Of a stretch of DNA of 9,555 bases, positions 1-6,740 are shown piece by piece (position 1 is the stretch's first letter; the number at the start of each line of letters is the position of its first letter). The position numbers were made by a program, and so were the translations under genes. This stretch comes from Candidatus Nanopelagicales bacterium (GTDB lineage Bacteria > Actinomycetota > Actinomycetes > S36-B12 > UBA5976). The DNA is taken from assembly GCA_023254955.1 (NCBI GenBank), contig JALRKC010000026.1, forward strand, positions 1 through 9,555, written 5' to 3'. A model generated the notes under the pieces. The model ran no database searches and was not told the DNA's origin. It was given only the letters and a program-made list of their open reading frames with translations.

Positions 1-1459
1 CAGGAAGGTTAACTTCAAATCTTTTGTTATTTACTTCAACAACCACCGTGCTGCGCAGTGAAGGATTTTGTGAAGGATCGAGTTCATCATAAGGTACTAA
101 TTGGTTGTCGAACTCTGTCTCAATCCAAGAGGTATAAATTTTAAATTTTTCATTTGAGTCTTTCGGTGCGAAAGCTGCATCTTCAATAACTTGCTGGTGG
201 AATGGAATTACGGTGGCAATTCCTTCTACTTTGAACTCAGCCAATGCTCGTTTTGCTCTGTGCAGCGCTTCAGTTCTGGTGGCACCAGTAATAATCAGCT
301 TGGCTAACAATGAATCAAAATTTTGCCCAATTTGATCATTTTCTTTAAAGCCAGTATCTACTCGTACTCCAGGACCGGCTGGTAATTCAAAAACTTTTAA
401 AAATCCTGGGGTGGGTAAGAAGTTTTTACCCGGATCTTCTCCATTGATTCGAAATTCAATACTATGGCCGCGGACTTCTGGATCAGCAAAATTTATTTCT
501 TCTCCCTGAGCAATCTTGATTTGCCACTTAACTAAGTCAATTCCTGTAACTTCCTCGCTGACTGGGTGCTCTACCTGTAAACGAGTATTGACCTCTAAGA
601 AAGAAATCATTCCATCTTGGGCAACTAAGAATTCACAAGTGGCGGCACCTTGATAGTTAGCTTGTTTGAGTATGGCTTTTGATGACTCATAAAGTTCAGC
701 TATTTGTGCAGCTGTTAAAAAAGGAGCAGGGGCTTCTTCAACTAGCTTTTGATGCCTTCGCTGTAAAGAGCAATCTCTGGTTGATACAACAACTACGTTT
801 CCAAAACTATCTGCGAGGCATTGAGTTTCGACGTGGCGGGGTTTTTCTAGGTAGCGCTCAACAAAACACTCACCGTTTCCAAATGCCGCTTCCGCCTCTC
901 TTACCGCAGATTCGAAAGCAGGAATGATTTCATCTTTACTTTTAGCGACCTTAAGACCACGGCCACCGCCACCAAAAGCGGCTTTAATGGCAATTGGGGT
1001 TCCATATTTTTCGGCAAAAGCGATGACTTCGCTTGCATCTTTTACTGGATCACTGGTTCCTGGCGCGAGTGGTGCGCCTACTCTGGCTGCGATATGTCTA
1101 GCCTTTACCTTGTCACCAAGTGCGCTAATTGATTCAGGGGAGGGACCTATCCAAATTAAATTTTCAAGAATTACTCGTTTGGCAAATTCTGCGTTTTCTG
1201 AAAGAAATCCATAACCCGGATGAATTGCATCGGCTCCAGTCTGTTTTGCCGCGTTGATTATTTTTGCCATATCGAGATAAGAGTCTTTGGCGGTAATGCC
1301 TCCCAATGCAAGGGCATGATCCGCCATGGTTACATGCATTAAATTTCGATCTGTTTCTGAATAAACAGCAACTGCTTCGATTCCTAAATCATGGCAAGCT
1401 CTAATGACTCTTACTGCAATTTCGCCGCGATTTGCAACCAGCACTCGTTTGATTTTCAT
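1..1459 (-). CDS. accA: Acyl-CoA carboxylase alpha subunit, biotin carboxylase part (3' end cut by window edge)
   Basis: This is the biotin carboxylase half of an actinobacterial acetyl/propionyl-CoA carboxylase. It uses ATP and bicarbonate to carboxylate biotin on a carrier domain. I translated it from ATG at 1459: 486 codons stay open to the left edge with no stop. Family motifs, numbered from that ATG, are the N-terminal [14 protein letters not shown], the ATP-grasp lysine K117 (GDKVKA), K159 before the glycine-rich loop GGGGRG (163-168), RRHQKLVEE with H236 and K238, E276, ExNTR with E289, N291 and R293, and R337 in EFRINGEDP. These correspond to the catalytic residues of E. coli AccC. 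Actinobacterial alpha subunits are usually about 590 residues, so roughly 100 are missing, including the C-terminal biotinyl domain with its EAMKM-type site; that domain is expected but not seen. It is last in the leftward gene run, 57 nt after the transporter gene. A weak AGGTG ribosome site precedes the ATG. Confidence 0.96.
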   Translation of the reverse strand, partial: MKIKRVLVANRGEIAVRVIRACHDLGIEAVAVYSETDRNLMHVTMADHALALGGITAKDSYLDMAKIINAAKQTGADAIHPGYGFLSENAEFAKRVILENLIWIGPSPESISALGDKVKARHIAARVGAPLAPGTSDPVKDASEVIAFAEKYGTPIAIKAAFGGGGRGLKVAKSKDEIIPAFESAVREAEAAFGNGECFVERYLEKPRHVETQCLADSFGNVVVVSTRDCSLQRRHQKLVEEAPAPFLTAAQIAELYESSKAILKQANYQGAATCEFLVAQDGMISFLEVNTRLQVEHPVSEEVTGIDLVKWQIKIAQGEEINFADPEVRGHSIEFRINGEDPGKNFLPTPGFLKVFELPAGPGVRVDTGFKENDQIGQNFDSLLAKLIITGATRTEALHRAKRALAEFKVEGIATVIPFHQQVIEDAAFAPKDSNEKFKIYTSWIETEFDNQLVPYDELDPSQNPSLRSTVVVEVNNKRFEVNLP

Positions 1460-1472
1460 GACACCTGAAATC

Positions 1473-1506
1473 CTAGGGCTAAAGCAACTAATACGACCCT
1501 AGCCCT
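1473..1506 (-). other. Intercistronic inverted repeat upstream of accA
   Basis: AGGGCTA (1475-1481) and TAGCCCT (1500-1506) form a perfect 7-bp stem with an 18-nt loop, in the 57-nt gap between the transporter stop and the accA start. A competing pairing, CTAGGG (1473-1478) with CCCTAG (1497-1502), is mutually exclusive with the first. No T-tract follows on the minus strand, so it does not look like an intrinsic terminator. It could be an mRNA processing or stability hairpin or a protein site. The ribosome site of accA lies outside the stem. Only the repeat is observed; its function is unknown. Confidence 0.4.
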
Positions 1507-1516
1507 GAGCCATTGC

Positions 1517-2488
1517 TTAAAGAAGATTTGGAATCTTTTGCTCTTCGGCCAAATTAGCTCTTCTGAAATAGAGCGTTACGGCCGTCGACACTAAAACGAT
1601 AAACAAGGAGTAAAGCGCAGGGACAATCAACACCAGGCCAATCGTAGGGTCTCCACTGAAATTGAGTAAAACGATCGCAATGCCTAAAGGTCCATTTTGG
1701 ATTCCAGTTTCTAGTGCGATAGTCCTTGCATTCATTGGGTGGAGTTTTATCGCCTTAGTTAATGAATAGGCAATTGAGATACCAAAGAGCCCTAGCCCAA
1801 CGGCTACTAAATAAGTTTGCCAAGGTGTTGAAGATAGCAACCCCCAATTTCGTGGCACCCAGGTAGAAAGTAAGAAAAGAATAAAAAATAAGCCAAAAAA
1901 TCCACCAAGCAGTTCTAATACGGCCCCAATATTTGCACTGATACGCCTTAGCATCATTCCTAAAACCACGGGAATTAAAAGCAGAATCAGCGTGACAATG
2001 ATGTTTCGAGGAGGAATTTGCTGTGCAGCACTGCCTTCAGGTGAAAGTAATCCTAAATAAAAGTAGAGAACTAGTGGGGTCATTAATATTGCCCAAAGCG
2101 TTGAATTGGTTGTCATTATTACGCTAAGCGCTAAGTTTCCTTTTGAAAAATAGGTAAAAATATTGGAAGTGGTTCCAGCAGGAACGCTTCCCATAATCAT
2201 GGCACCTATTGCCACGGGTAGTGCATACTCTTTTGGTAATTGAAACAGAAAGGTCACAATAAGTAAGTAAGCCAACAATGGCATGATTCCAAATTGGGTA
2301 ACCCAGCCGATTATCAAACCCCAGGGTCTGCGTAAGGCTAAGCGAAAATCTCTGGGGGTTAATCCGGCTCCCAGGCCAAACATGATCACAAACACCATAA
2401 CAACCAACAAGACTTCTTCAAAAGGAGTGACAACGTCTTGTTCGGATACTTGAGCTTGCGCTCGGCTTAAAGTTGCAATCAAATTCAT
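1517..2488 (-). CDS. Bile acid:sodium symporter (BASS/SBF) family transporter, substrate unknown
   Basis: A 323-residue integral membrane protein of the SBF fold, which couples sodium entry to uptake of organic anions. About nine or ten hydrophobic segments run from residue 24 to 307. The early part holds FGLGAGLTPRDFR (37-49), a usual family opening. The crossover segments carry GTTSN (105-109) with S108 and N109, ALSVIMTTNST (120-130) with S122 and T126/T127, and LETGIQN (259-265) with E260 and Q264; these match residues that form the sodium sites in the structurally known bacterial ASBT homologues. Length is normal for the family. Its ATG overlaps the fadD stop by one base (TAATG), and AAGGA lies 6 nt upstream at 2495-2499, so the two genes are probably co-translated. 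BASS members carry bile acids, pantoate, pyruvate and other carboxylates, so the substrate cannot be named from sequence. The coupling to an acyl-CoA ligase suggests a carboxylic acid. Confidence 0.88.
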   Translation of the reverse strand: MNLIATLSRAQAQVSEQDVVTPFEEVLLVVMVFVIMFGLGAGLTPRDFRLALRRPWGLIIGWVTQFGIMPLLAYLLIVTFLFQLPKEYALPVAIGAMIMGSVPAGTTSNIFTYFSKGNLALSVIMTTNSTLWAILMTPLVLYFYLGLLSPEGSAAQQIPPRNIIVTLILLLIPVVLGMMLRRISANIGAVLELLGGFFGLFFILFLLSTWVPRNWGLLSSTPWQTYLVAVGLGLFGISIAYSLTKAIKLHPMNARTIALETGIQNGPLGIAIVLLNFSGDPTIGLVLIVPALYSLFIVLVSTAVTLYFRRANLAEEQKIPNLL

Positions 2489-4218
2489 TATGCGTCCTTA
2501 GCCTTAGTTGGGGTTCCTTCGCTCATTGCGAGACTGCGCAATTCGCGTCTCAAGATTTTTCCAATAGGGCTTTTTGGCAATTCGTCTACAAAAACAATTG
2601 CCTTTGGCACTTTATATCTTGCTAAATGTTCTCGACAGTGCTCGATTATCGACTCTTGACTTGGGGCTGGTGAATTGGTTACTACGTATGCACAAACTTT
2701 TTCACCTAAATTTTCATCCGGTAAACCAACGACTCCAACCTCCATCACTCCTGGAACGCTAGCAATTCGCTCTTCAACTTCATTTGGATAAACATTGAAG
2801 CCACTGACCAAAATCACATCTTTTTTGCGATCAACAATGGTAAAAAATCCATCTTGATCCATTTGGGCAATATCCCCAGTTTTTAGCCAACCATTAACAA
2901 TGGTGTTTGCGGATTCTTTTTCGTTTTGCCAATATCCCAGCATCACTTGCGGCCCACGCGCCAGCAGTTCGCCAGCTTCACCTAATCCAACTTCGTTTCC
3001 AGAATCGTCAACTAATTTAATTTCAGTTGAGGGAACAGGTATTCCAATAGTTCCCAATCTGGCACTGCCGTCTAGCGGATTGAAAGTTAGCACTGGAGCT
3101 GATTCAGTTAAGCCAAATCCTTCAACTAGTGGGGTATTAGTAACCTCCTGCCAGTTTGTTGCAACTGATTGATGTAGCGCCATGCCGCCGGCCACTGATG
3201 CTCTTAAGTGCTTGGGTGGTCCATCTAAAAACCAACGCTCCTTTAATAGTGCGTTATAAAGTGTATTTACGCCGGTGACCCAAGTGATTTTATAATTTTC
3301 AAACGCACGTTTTAGGTTGCTCGGAGGTCTTGGGTTGGGGATCACGATGTTTCTTGCACCAACATGGAAGAAGCCCAACAAGTTAACGGTAAACGCAAAG
3401 ATGTGATACAACGGAATTGCCGTAATAACAGTTTCTTTACCTGGGCGAATAAAAGATCCAGCCATTTGAATCATTTGCATTGTGTTCGCAATTAAATTTA
3501 GATGAGAAAGCATGGCGCCCTTAGAAACACCAGTAGTACCGCCGGTGTATTGCAATGTGGCAATTGAATCTGCGGACAAGTCATTCACATAGTCCTTTAC
3601 CGCTTGGCGCTTTGAATGATTTTGCCCAGCGTTTAACGCATCAAGCAATTTAGTGTGAGGCACTTTAATTTCAGGAAGCGATCTATTCCACACTTTTTGA
3701 ACAAGGCGAATAACTCCACCAACAACCTTTGGAAAAAATTCAGATATTTTTACAGTAACAACCGTCTCAATTTGGGTTTTAGGTAATACCTCAGGCAGAC
3801 GATCGGCAAACATATCAATGATCACCAGCGCACGAGCCCCAGAATCTGAAAACTGGTGAATCATTTCAGTCGCGGTGTAGAGCGGATTGGTATTAACTAA
3901 AACGCAACCAGCCTTCATAACCCCAAAAGCAACGATGGGGTAGCTAAGGCAGTTGGGCATTTGCACAGCAACTCGATCGCCAGCATTTAGTTTTACTACT
4001 TCTCGAAGGTAAACCGCAAAATCATCTGACAGTTCATCAATTCTCTTATAGGTCAAAGAGCCATTCATTCCATTTGGCATGCATTGAGTAAAGGCAATGG
4101 TGTCAGCATATTTTTCTGCAGCTTCGCGAAACAAAGCTGGAAGATGTGGATAATTGATATCTCTTAATTTGGGATTTACTTCGGTTGGATATTTCGCTAA
4201 CCAAGGCGCTTGCGTCAT
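2488..4218 (-). CDS. fadD: Long-chain fatty-acid--CoA ligase (AMP-forming)
   Basis: This enzyme activates a free carboxylic acid to acyl-CoA through an acyl-adenylate (ATP to AMP and PPi). From the ATG at 4218 the product is 576 residues, normal for FadD. Motifs in order are the phosphate loop YTGGTTGVSKG (224-234), YHIFAFTVN (271-279) as in E. coli-type FadD, the adenine-binding VEGFGLTES (365-373), TGD with D449, DRKKDVI with R464, SGFNVYPNEVEE (472-483) of the fatty-acyl-CoA synthetase signature, and PIGK with the C-terminal catalytic lysine K554. No signal peptide is seen; it is probably cytosolic or membrane-associated. An in-frame GTG lies at 4224, but GAAAGAG (4224-4230) overlaps that GTG and sits 5 nt before the ATG, so I prefer the ATG. 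A 73-nt gap separates it from maf and holds a candidate promoter. Its stop overlaps the transporter start. Acyl chain preference is not readable here, and a medium-chain, aromatic or steroid acid ligase remains possible. Confidence 0.93.
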   Translation of the reverse strand: MTQAPWLAKYPTEVNPKLRDINYPHLPALFREAAEKYADTIAFTQCMPNGMNGSLTYKRIDELSDDFAVYLREVVKLNAGDRVAVQMPNCLSYPIVAFGVMKAGCVLVNTNPLYTATEMIHQFSDSGARALVIIDMFADRLPEVLPKTQIETVVTVKISEFFPKVVGGVIRLVQKVWNRSLPEIKVPHTKLLDALNAGQNHSKRQAVKDYVNDLSADSIATLQYTGGTTGVSKGAMLSHLNLIANTMQMIQMAGSFIRPGKETVITAIPLYHIFAFTVNLLGFFHVGARNIVIPNPRPPSNLKRAFENYKITWVTGVNTLYNALLKERWFLDGPPKHLRASVAGGMALHQSVATNWQEVTNTPLVEGFGLTESAPVLTFNPLDGSARLGTIGIPVPSTEIKLVDDSGNEVGLGEAGELLARGPQVMLGYWQNEKESANTIVNGWLKTGDIAQMDQDGFFTIVDRKKDVILVSGFNVYPNEVEERIASVPGVMEVGVVGLPDENLGEKVCAYVVTNSPAPSQESIIEHCREHLARYKVPKAIVFVDELPKSPIGKILRRELRSLAMSEGTPTKAKDA

Positions 4219-4223
4219 ATTCA

Positions 4224-4230
4224 CTCTTTC
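4224..4230 (-). promoter_or_regulatory. Ribosome binding site that decides the fadD start
   Basis: On the minus strand GAAAGAG is followed by TGAAT and then ATG at 4218, a normal spacing. The upstream in-frame GTG at 4224-4222 would have no spacing from this site, so translation most likely starts at the ATG. Confidence 0.5.
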
Positions 4231-4250
4231 AGCTGGTCGAGTTTTGTGCC

Positions 4251-4299
4251 ATCATAGCCACGAAACCGCAAATGAAACCAGAGATAAAATATTATTTTT
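4251..4299 (-). promoter_or_regulatory. Candidate promoter upstream of fadD
   Basis: The maf-fadD gap is the largest in the leftward block. On the minus strand TATGAT (4256-4251) fits a -10 box, placing a start near 4244 and a leader of about 25 nt. No good TTGACA-like -35 is present: the 17-nt spacing falls on GGTTTC (4279-4274), which is repeated directly at 4267-4262. Upstream, 4285-4299 is pure A/T and contains the small inverted repeat AAAAT-ATT-ATTTT, where an UP-like element would lie. This suggests fadD and the transporter can be expressed separately from pccB-accE-maf, but it rests on motif matching alone. Confidence 0.35.
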
Positions 4300-4918
4300 A
4301 GCTTTCCCAAAAATCTGTCCAATTAAGCCCTACACTGGCGCTTAACTTTTTGACAGTATTTATAGATAGCCCAATTACACTGTTTGAATCACCTGCAACA
4401 GATTTAACAAAGGCAGCGCCATAGCCGTTGAGGGTAAATGACCCTGCCACCTGCAAGGGCTCACCTGTGTCTAAATACCGCTCAACTTCCAGCTCAGTAA
4501 TTTGGTCCATTTCAACTTTTGTCGCAACGACAGCAGTTTCGAATTTCTGACTGGCTAGATTCATTACCAAATGACCGGTATGCAGGATTCCAGTTTTAGC
4601 GCTCATTTCTAGGATACGTTCTTTTGCTTCTTCTCTATTTTCTGGTTTGCCGACCAACAGATTGTTTAACTCCCACATGGAGTCTGCGGCGATCAAAACT
4701 CCCGCATTGGGTAGTGGGTGCTCGGCAACAACTTTTTGGGCTTTTGCCCTCGCTAAGGCGATAACTTTCTCTGCAGAGCTTTGAGCTGATAATTTTTTCA
4801 AAACTGATTCTTCATCTAGATTGGAATTTATAATTATGGGGTTAATTCCTGCATTAATTAGCAAATCTCTTCTTGCCGGTGATGCTGAAGCTAAAACAAC
4901 TTTCAAGTTTTCACTCAT
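4298..4918 (-). CDS. maf: Maf-like nucleoside triphosphate pyrophosphatase
   Basis: A 206-residue Maf/YceF-family enzyme. The family hydrolyses non-canonical or damaged nucleoside triphosphates (or dTTP/UTP) to monophosphates. Visible motifs are LASASPARRDLL (9-20), the substrate-binding SxSxxRR signature, then AADSMWE (the ADT/ADS catalytic aspartate region) followed by GKP, KTGILHTGH, YLDTGEPLQVAGSFTLNG, and GDSNSVIGLS near the C-terminus. The ADSM, LHTGH and terminal WTDFW forms are typical of actinobacterial Maf. The start codon overlaps the accE stop as ATGA. The nearest AAGGA is about 17 nt upstream, so translation probably depends on coupling to accE. Maf next to acyl-CoA carboxylase genes is a recurring actinobacterial arrangement; a direct functional link to the carboxylase is not established. 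Which nucleotide it prefers cannot be told from sequence. Confidence 0.93.
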   Translation of the reverse strand: MSENLKVVLASASPARRDLLINAGINPIIINSNLDEESVLKKLSAQSSAEKVIALARAKAQKVVAEHPLPNAGVLIAADSMWELNNLLVGKPENREEAKERILEMSAKTGILHTGHLVMNLASQKFETAVVATKVEMDQITELEVERYLDTGEPLQVAGSFTLNGYGAAFVKSVAGDSNSVIGLSINTVKKLSASVGLNWTDFWES

Positions 4919-5124
4919 GGTGAATTATGTTGCCATCCTTGAGGTTGCACACGCGGAGGTTTTCTAAAACTTGCTTCTGGGATTGCCCAATTGGATCCAC
5001 TAAGAGTTAGTTCTTCATGAGCGAAGGTACGATTTACAATTTGTGCCAAGGCATGTGAAATAGCTAATGACTCTTCTTCGCTTGGCTGACCTTTTGAAAC
5101 AGCAAAGTTTATCTCTTTTTTCAC
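4915..5124 (-). CDS. accE: Acyl-CoA carboxylase epsilon subunit
   Basis: A 69-residue protein starting at GTG 5124. Identification rests on position (directly after the carboxyltransferase gene, overlapping it as GTGA), on size, and on a pattern shared with actinobacterial epsilon subunits: an N-terminal start such as [14 protein letters not shown] leading into a helix ([15 protein letters not shown]), then a Trp/Arg/Pro-rich C-terminal tail, [15 protein letters not shown], ending in GW. In Streptomyces and Mycobacterium complexes this subunit binds alpha and beta and stimulates activity. The stop overlaps the maf start (ATGA), so pccB, accE and maf form one coupled unit. These proteins diverge strongly, so the call depends partly on context. 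There is no close Shine-Dalgarno sequence before the GTG, which fits reinitiation after pccB. Confidence 0.88.
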   Translation of the reverse strand: MKKEINFAVSKGQPSEEESLAISHALAQIVNRTFAHEELTLSGSNWAIPEASFRKPPRVQPQGWQHNSP

Positions 5125-6701
5125 AGTGGAATGTTTCCATGTTTCTTACTAGGCAACGTCTCGCGCTTAGTTCTGAGCATGCGAAGCGACTTCACTATGC
5201 GAGCTCTAGTCTCACTGGGTGTAATCACTGCATCAATCCAACCGCGCTCTGCAGCAATGTAGGGATTATCAAATGCTTCTTCATATTCGGTTATTTTTTC
5301 TGTACGGACTGCTTGCGGGTCACTGGCTGCCTTTAAGTCTTTTCGATACAAAATGTTTACCGCACCTTGGGCACCCATAACTGCTACTTGCGCAGTTGGC
5401 CAAGCCAAATTCACATCTGCGCCTAAATGCTTTGATCCCATTACGATATACGCGCCGCCATAGGCTTTTCTAGTTATTACAGTGACTAATGGCACCGTTG
5501 CTTCAGCGTAAGCATAAATTAATTTGGCCCCTCTTCGAATAATTCCGCCGTACTCTTGGTTCACTCCAGGTAAGAATCCGGGTACATCAACAAAGGTAAT
5601 AATCGGAATATTAAAAGCATCGCAAGTTCTTACAAATCTCGCTGCTTTTTCACTTGCTTCAATATCTAGGGTTCCCGCTAATTGCATTGGTTGATTGGCC
5701 ACAATTCCCACTGTGTGTCCTTCAACTCGACCAAAGCCCACCATGATGTTAGGAGCCCAATTTGCATGCACTTCAAAAAATTCATCATCATCTAAAACAT
5801 GTTCCACCAAAGTGTGCATGTCATAGGGCTGATTTGGTGAATCTGGTACCAGATTATCCATTTCCAGATCATGTTGAGTTATTTCTAGCTCAGCTTCATG
5901 AGGAAATGAAGGCGCAGGTTCTGCATTATTGGAGGGCAAGTAACTAAGAAGTAAGCGCACATATTCAAAAGCATCATTCTCATCTTGCGCCATATAAGAA
6001 GCGACTCCAGATTTGGTCGAATGAATACTGGCTCCTCCTAGTTCATCAAAAGTTACATCTTCTCCAGTGATCGCCTTTATAACGTCTGGACCCGTAATAA
6101 ACATATGAGCAGTTTTATCTGCCATAACTATGAAGTCAGTTAGCGCTGGAGAATAAACTGCACCCCCAGCGCACGGGCCAACAATGACAGAAATTTGCGG
6201 AATTAAACCAGAGGCATGGGTATTTCTGCGAAAGATTTCTCCGTACATGGCAAGCGAAGCCACGCCTTCTTGAATCCGGGCTCCACCAGAATCATTTATG
6301 CCAATTACTGGTACACCTGTTTTCATTGCTAAGTCCATAATTTTTACGATTTTTTGACCCATTGCCTCACCCAAGCTTCCGCCCATAACGGTGAAATCTT
6401 GTGAGTAGATGCAAACAGGTCTTCCGTCGACAGTTCCAAAACCAGTGATAACTCCATCAGAAGCGATGCGCGTTTTTTCCATACCAAAACTATTTTTTTG
6501 ATGTTTTACTAAATCATCAATTTCGTTAAAGGAACCTGGATCCAACAACTTGTTAATACGTTCACGGGCAGTGAGTTTTCCTTTTGAATGTTGTTTTTCT
6601 TGGGCATTGACCTCACCCACGCCGCTAGATTCCTCACGAAGGCTAAGCAGCTGTTCGAGCTTTGCCTTAGTTGAGGATTGTGGCGGGTTCGGCTTACTCA
6701 C
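5121..6701 (-). CDS. pccB: Acyl-CoA carboxylase beta subunit (carboxyltransferase)
   Basis: This subunit transfers the carboxyl group from carboxybiotin to acetyl- or propionyl-CoA. At 526 residues it has the usual length and ends in the actinobacterial KKHGNIPL tail. Both crotonase-like halves are present. The N-terminal half contains KLTARERI (42-49), [13 protein letters not shown] (100-112), [13 protein letters not shown] (135-147) and [17 protein letters not shown] (174-190). The C-terminal half contains VDVPGFLPG (371-379), RKAYGGAY (411-418), [20 protein letters not shown] (427-446) and [12 protein letters not shown] (479-490). The paired Gly-Gly segments form the two oxyanion holes in known structures. 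Residue 419 (codon 5445-5447) is Ile; Streptomyces PccB and mycobacterial AccD5 have Asp there, and acetyl-accepting AccB has Ile. So the substrate may be acetyl-CoA or both, and the symbol pccB marks the orthologous position rather than strict propionyl specificity. The GTG start at 6701 is supported by AAAGGAG four bases upstream. It is first in the leftward block and divergent from birA. Confidence 0.96.
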   Translation of the reverse strand: MSKPNPPQSSTKAKLEQLLSLREESSGVGEVNAQEKQHSKGKLTARERINKLLDPGSFNEIDDLVKHQKNSFGMEKTRIASDGVITGFGTVDGRPVCIYSQDFTVMGGSLGEAMGQKIVKIMDLAMKTGVPVIGINDSGGARIQEGVASLAMYGEIFRRNTHASGLIPQISVIVGPCAGGAVYSPALTDFIVMADKTAHMFITGPDVIKAITGEDVTFDELGGASIHSTKSGVASYMAQDENDAFEYVRLLLSYLPSNNAEPAPSFPHEAELEITQHDLEMDNLVPDSPNQPYDMHTLVEHVLDDDEFFEVHANWAPNIMVGFGRVEGHTVGIVANQPMQLAGTLDIEASEKAARFVRTCDAFNIPIITFVDVPGFLPGVNQEYGGIIRRGAKLIYAYAEATVPLVTVITRKAYGGAYIVMGSKHLGADVNLAWPTAQVAVMGAQGAVNILYRKDLKAASDPQAVRTEKITEYEEAFDNPYIAAERGWIDAVITPSETRARIVKSLRMLRTKRETLPSKKHGNIPL

Positions 6702-6705
6702 AGCA

Positions 6706-6712
6706 CTCCTTT
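6706..6712 (-). promoter_or_regulatory. Strong ribosome binding site of pccB
   Basis: AAAGGAG on the minus strand, 4 nt before the GTG at 6701. It is the best Shine-Dalgarno match in the window and fixes the GTG as the pccB start. Confidence 0.7.
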
Positions 6713-6726
6713 TACTTGCTTTGTCG

Positions 6727-6740
6727 TACGGTAACAGTTA
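6727..6740. promoter_or_regulatory. Candidate overlapping divergent -10 boxes for birA and pccB, with a small palindrome
   Basis: The 38-bp gap between the divergent genes must hold both promoters unless they lie inside the coding regions. TACGGT on the plus strand (6727-6732) fits the TAnnnT -10 pattern and is 7 nt before the birA ATG, as expected for a leaderless transcript. TACCGT on the minus strand (6733-6728) fits the same pattern and would give pccB a leader of about 20 nt that includes its ribosome site. Neither has a recognisable -35. The perfect palindrome TAACAGTTA (6732-6740) overlaps the region and could be an operator half or a coincidence. Confidence 0.35.

Noticed and set aside
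679..1214. Plus-strand open frames opposite accA
   Set aside because: They are shadows of the strongly conserved biotin carboxylase frame and have no family resemblance or ribosome sites.
1..1459. Pyruvate carboxylase instead of acyl-CoA carboxylase alpha subunit
   Set aside because: The carboxyltransferase and epsilon subunits are encoded nearby in the same block, and the visible sequence matches AccA-type biotin carboxylases. The missing C-terminus leaves a small residual doubt.
1473..1506. Rho-independent terminator between the transporter gene and accA
   Set aside because: The stem is short with an 18-nt loop and is not followed by a T-run on the minus strand.
4154..4345. Plus-strand small frame spanning the fadD-maf gap
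   Set aside because: It overlaps both real genes antisense, and its product has no recognisable features.
6671..6739. Extended birA start at TTG 6671
   Set aside because: It would overlap the pccB coding start and the strong pccB ribosome site, and the added 23 residues do not resemble biotin ligases. ATG 6740 begins the family-like protein.
6732..6740. Classical BirA operator (bioO)
   Set aside because: The palindrome does not match the known operator, and the BirA encoded here has no winged-helix domain.
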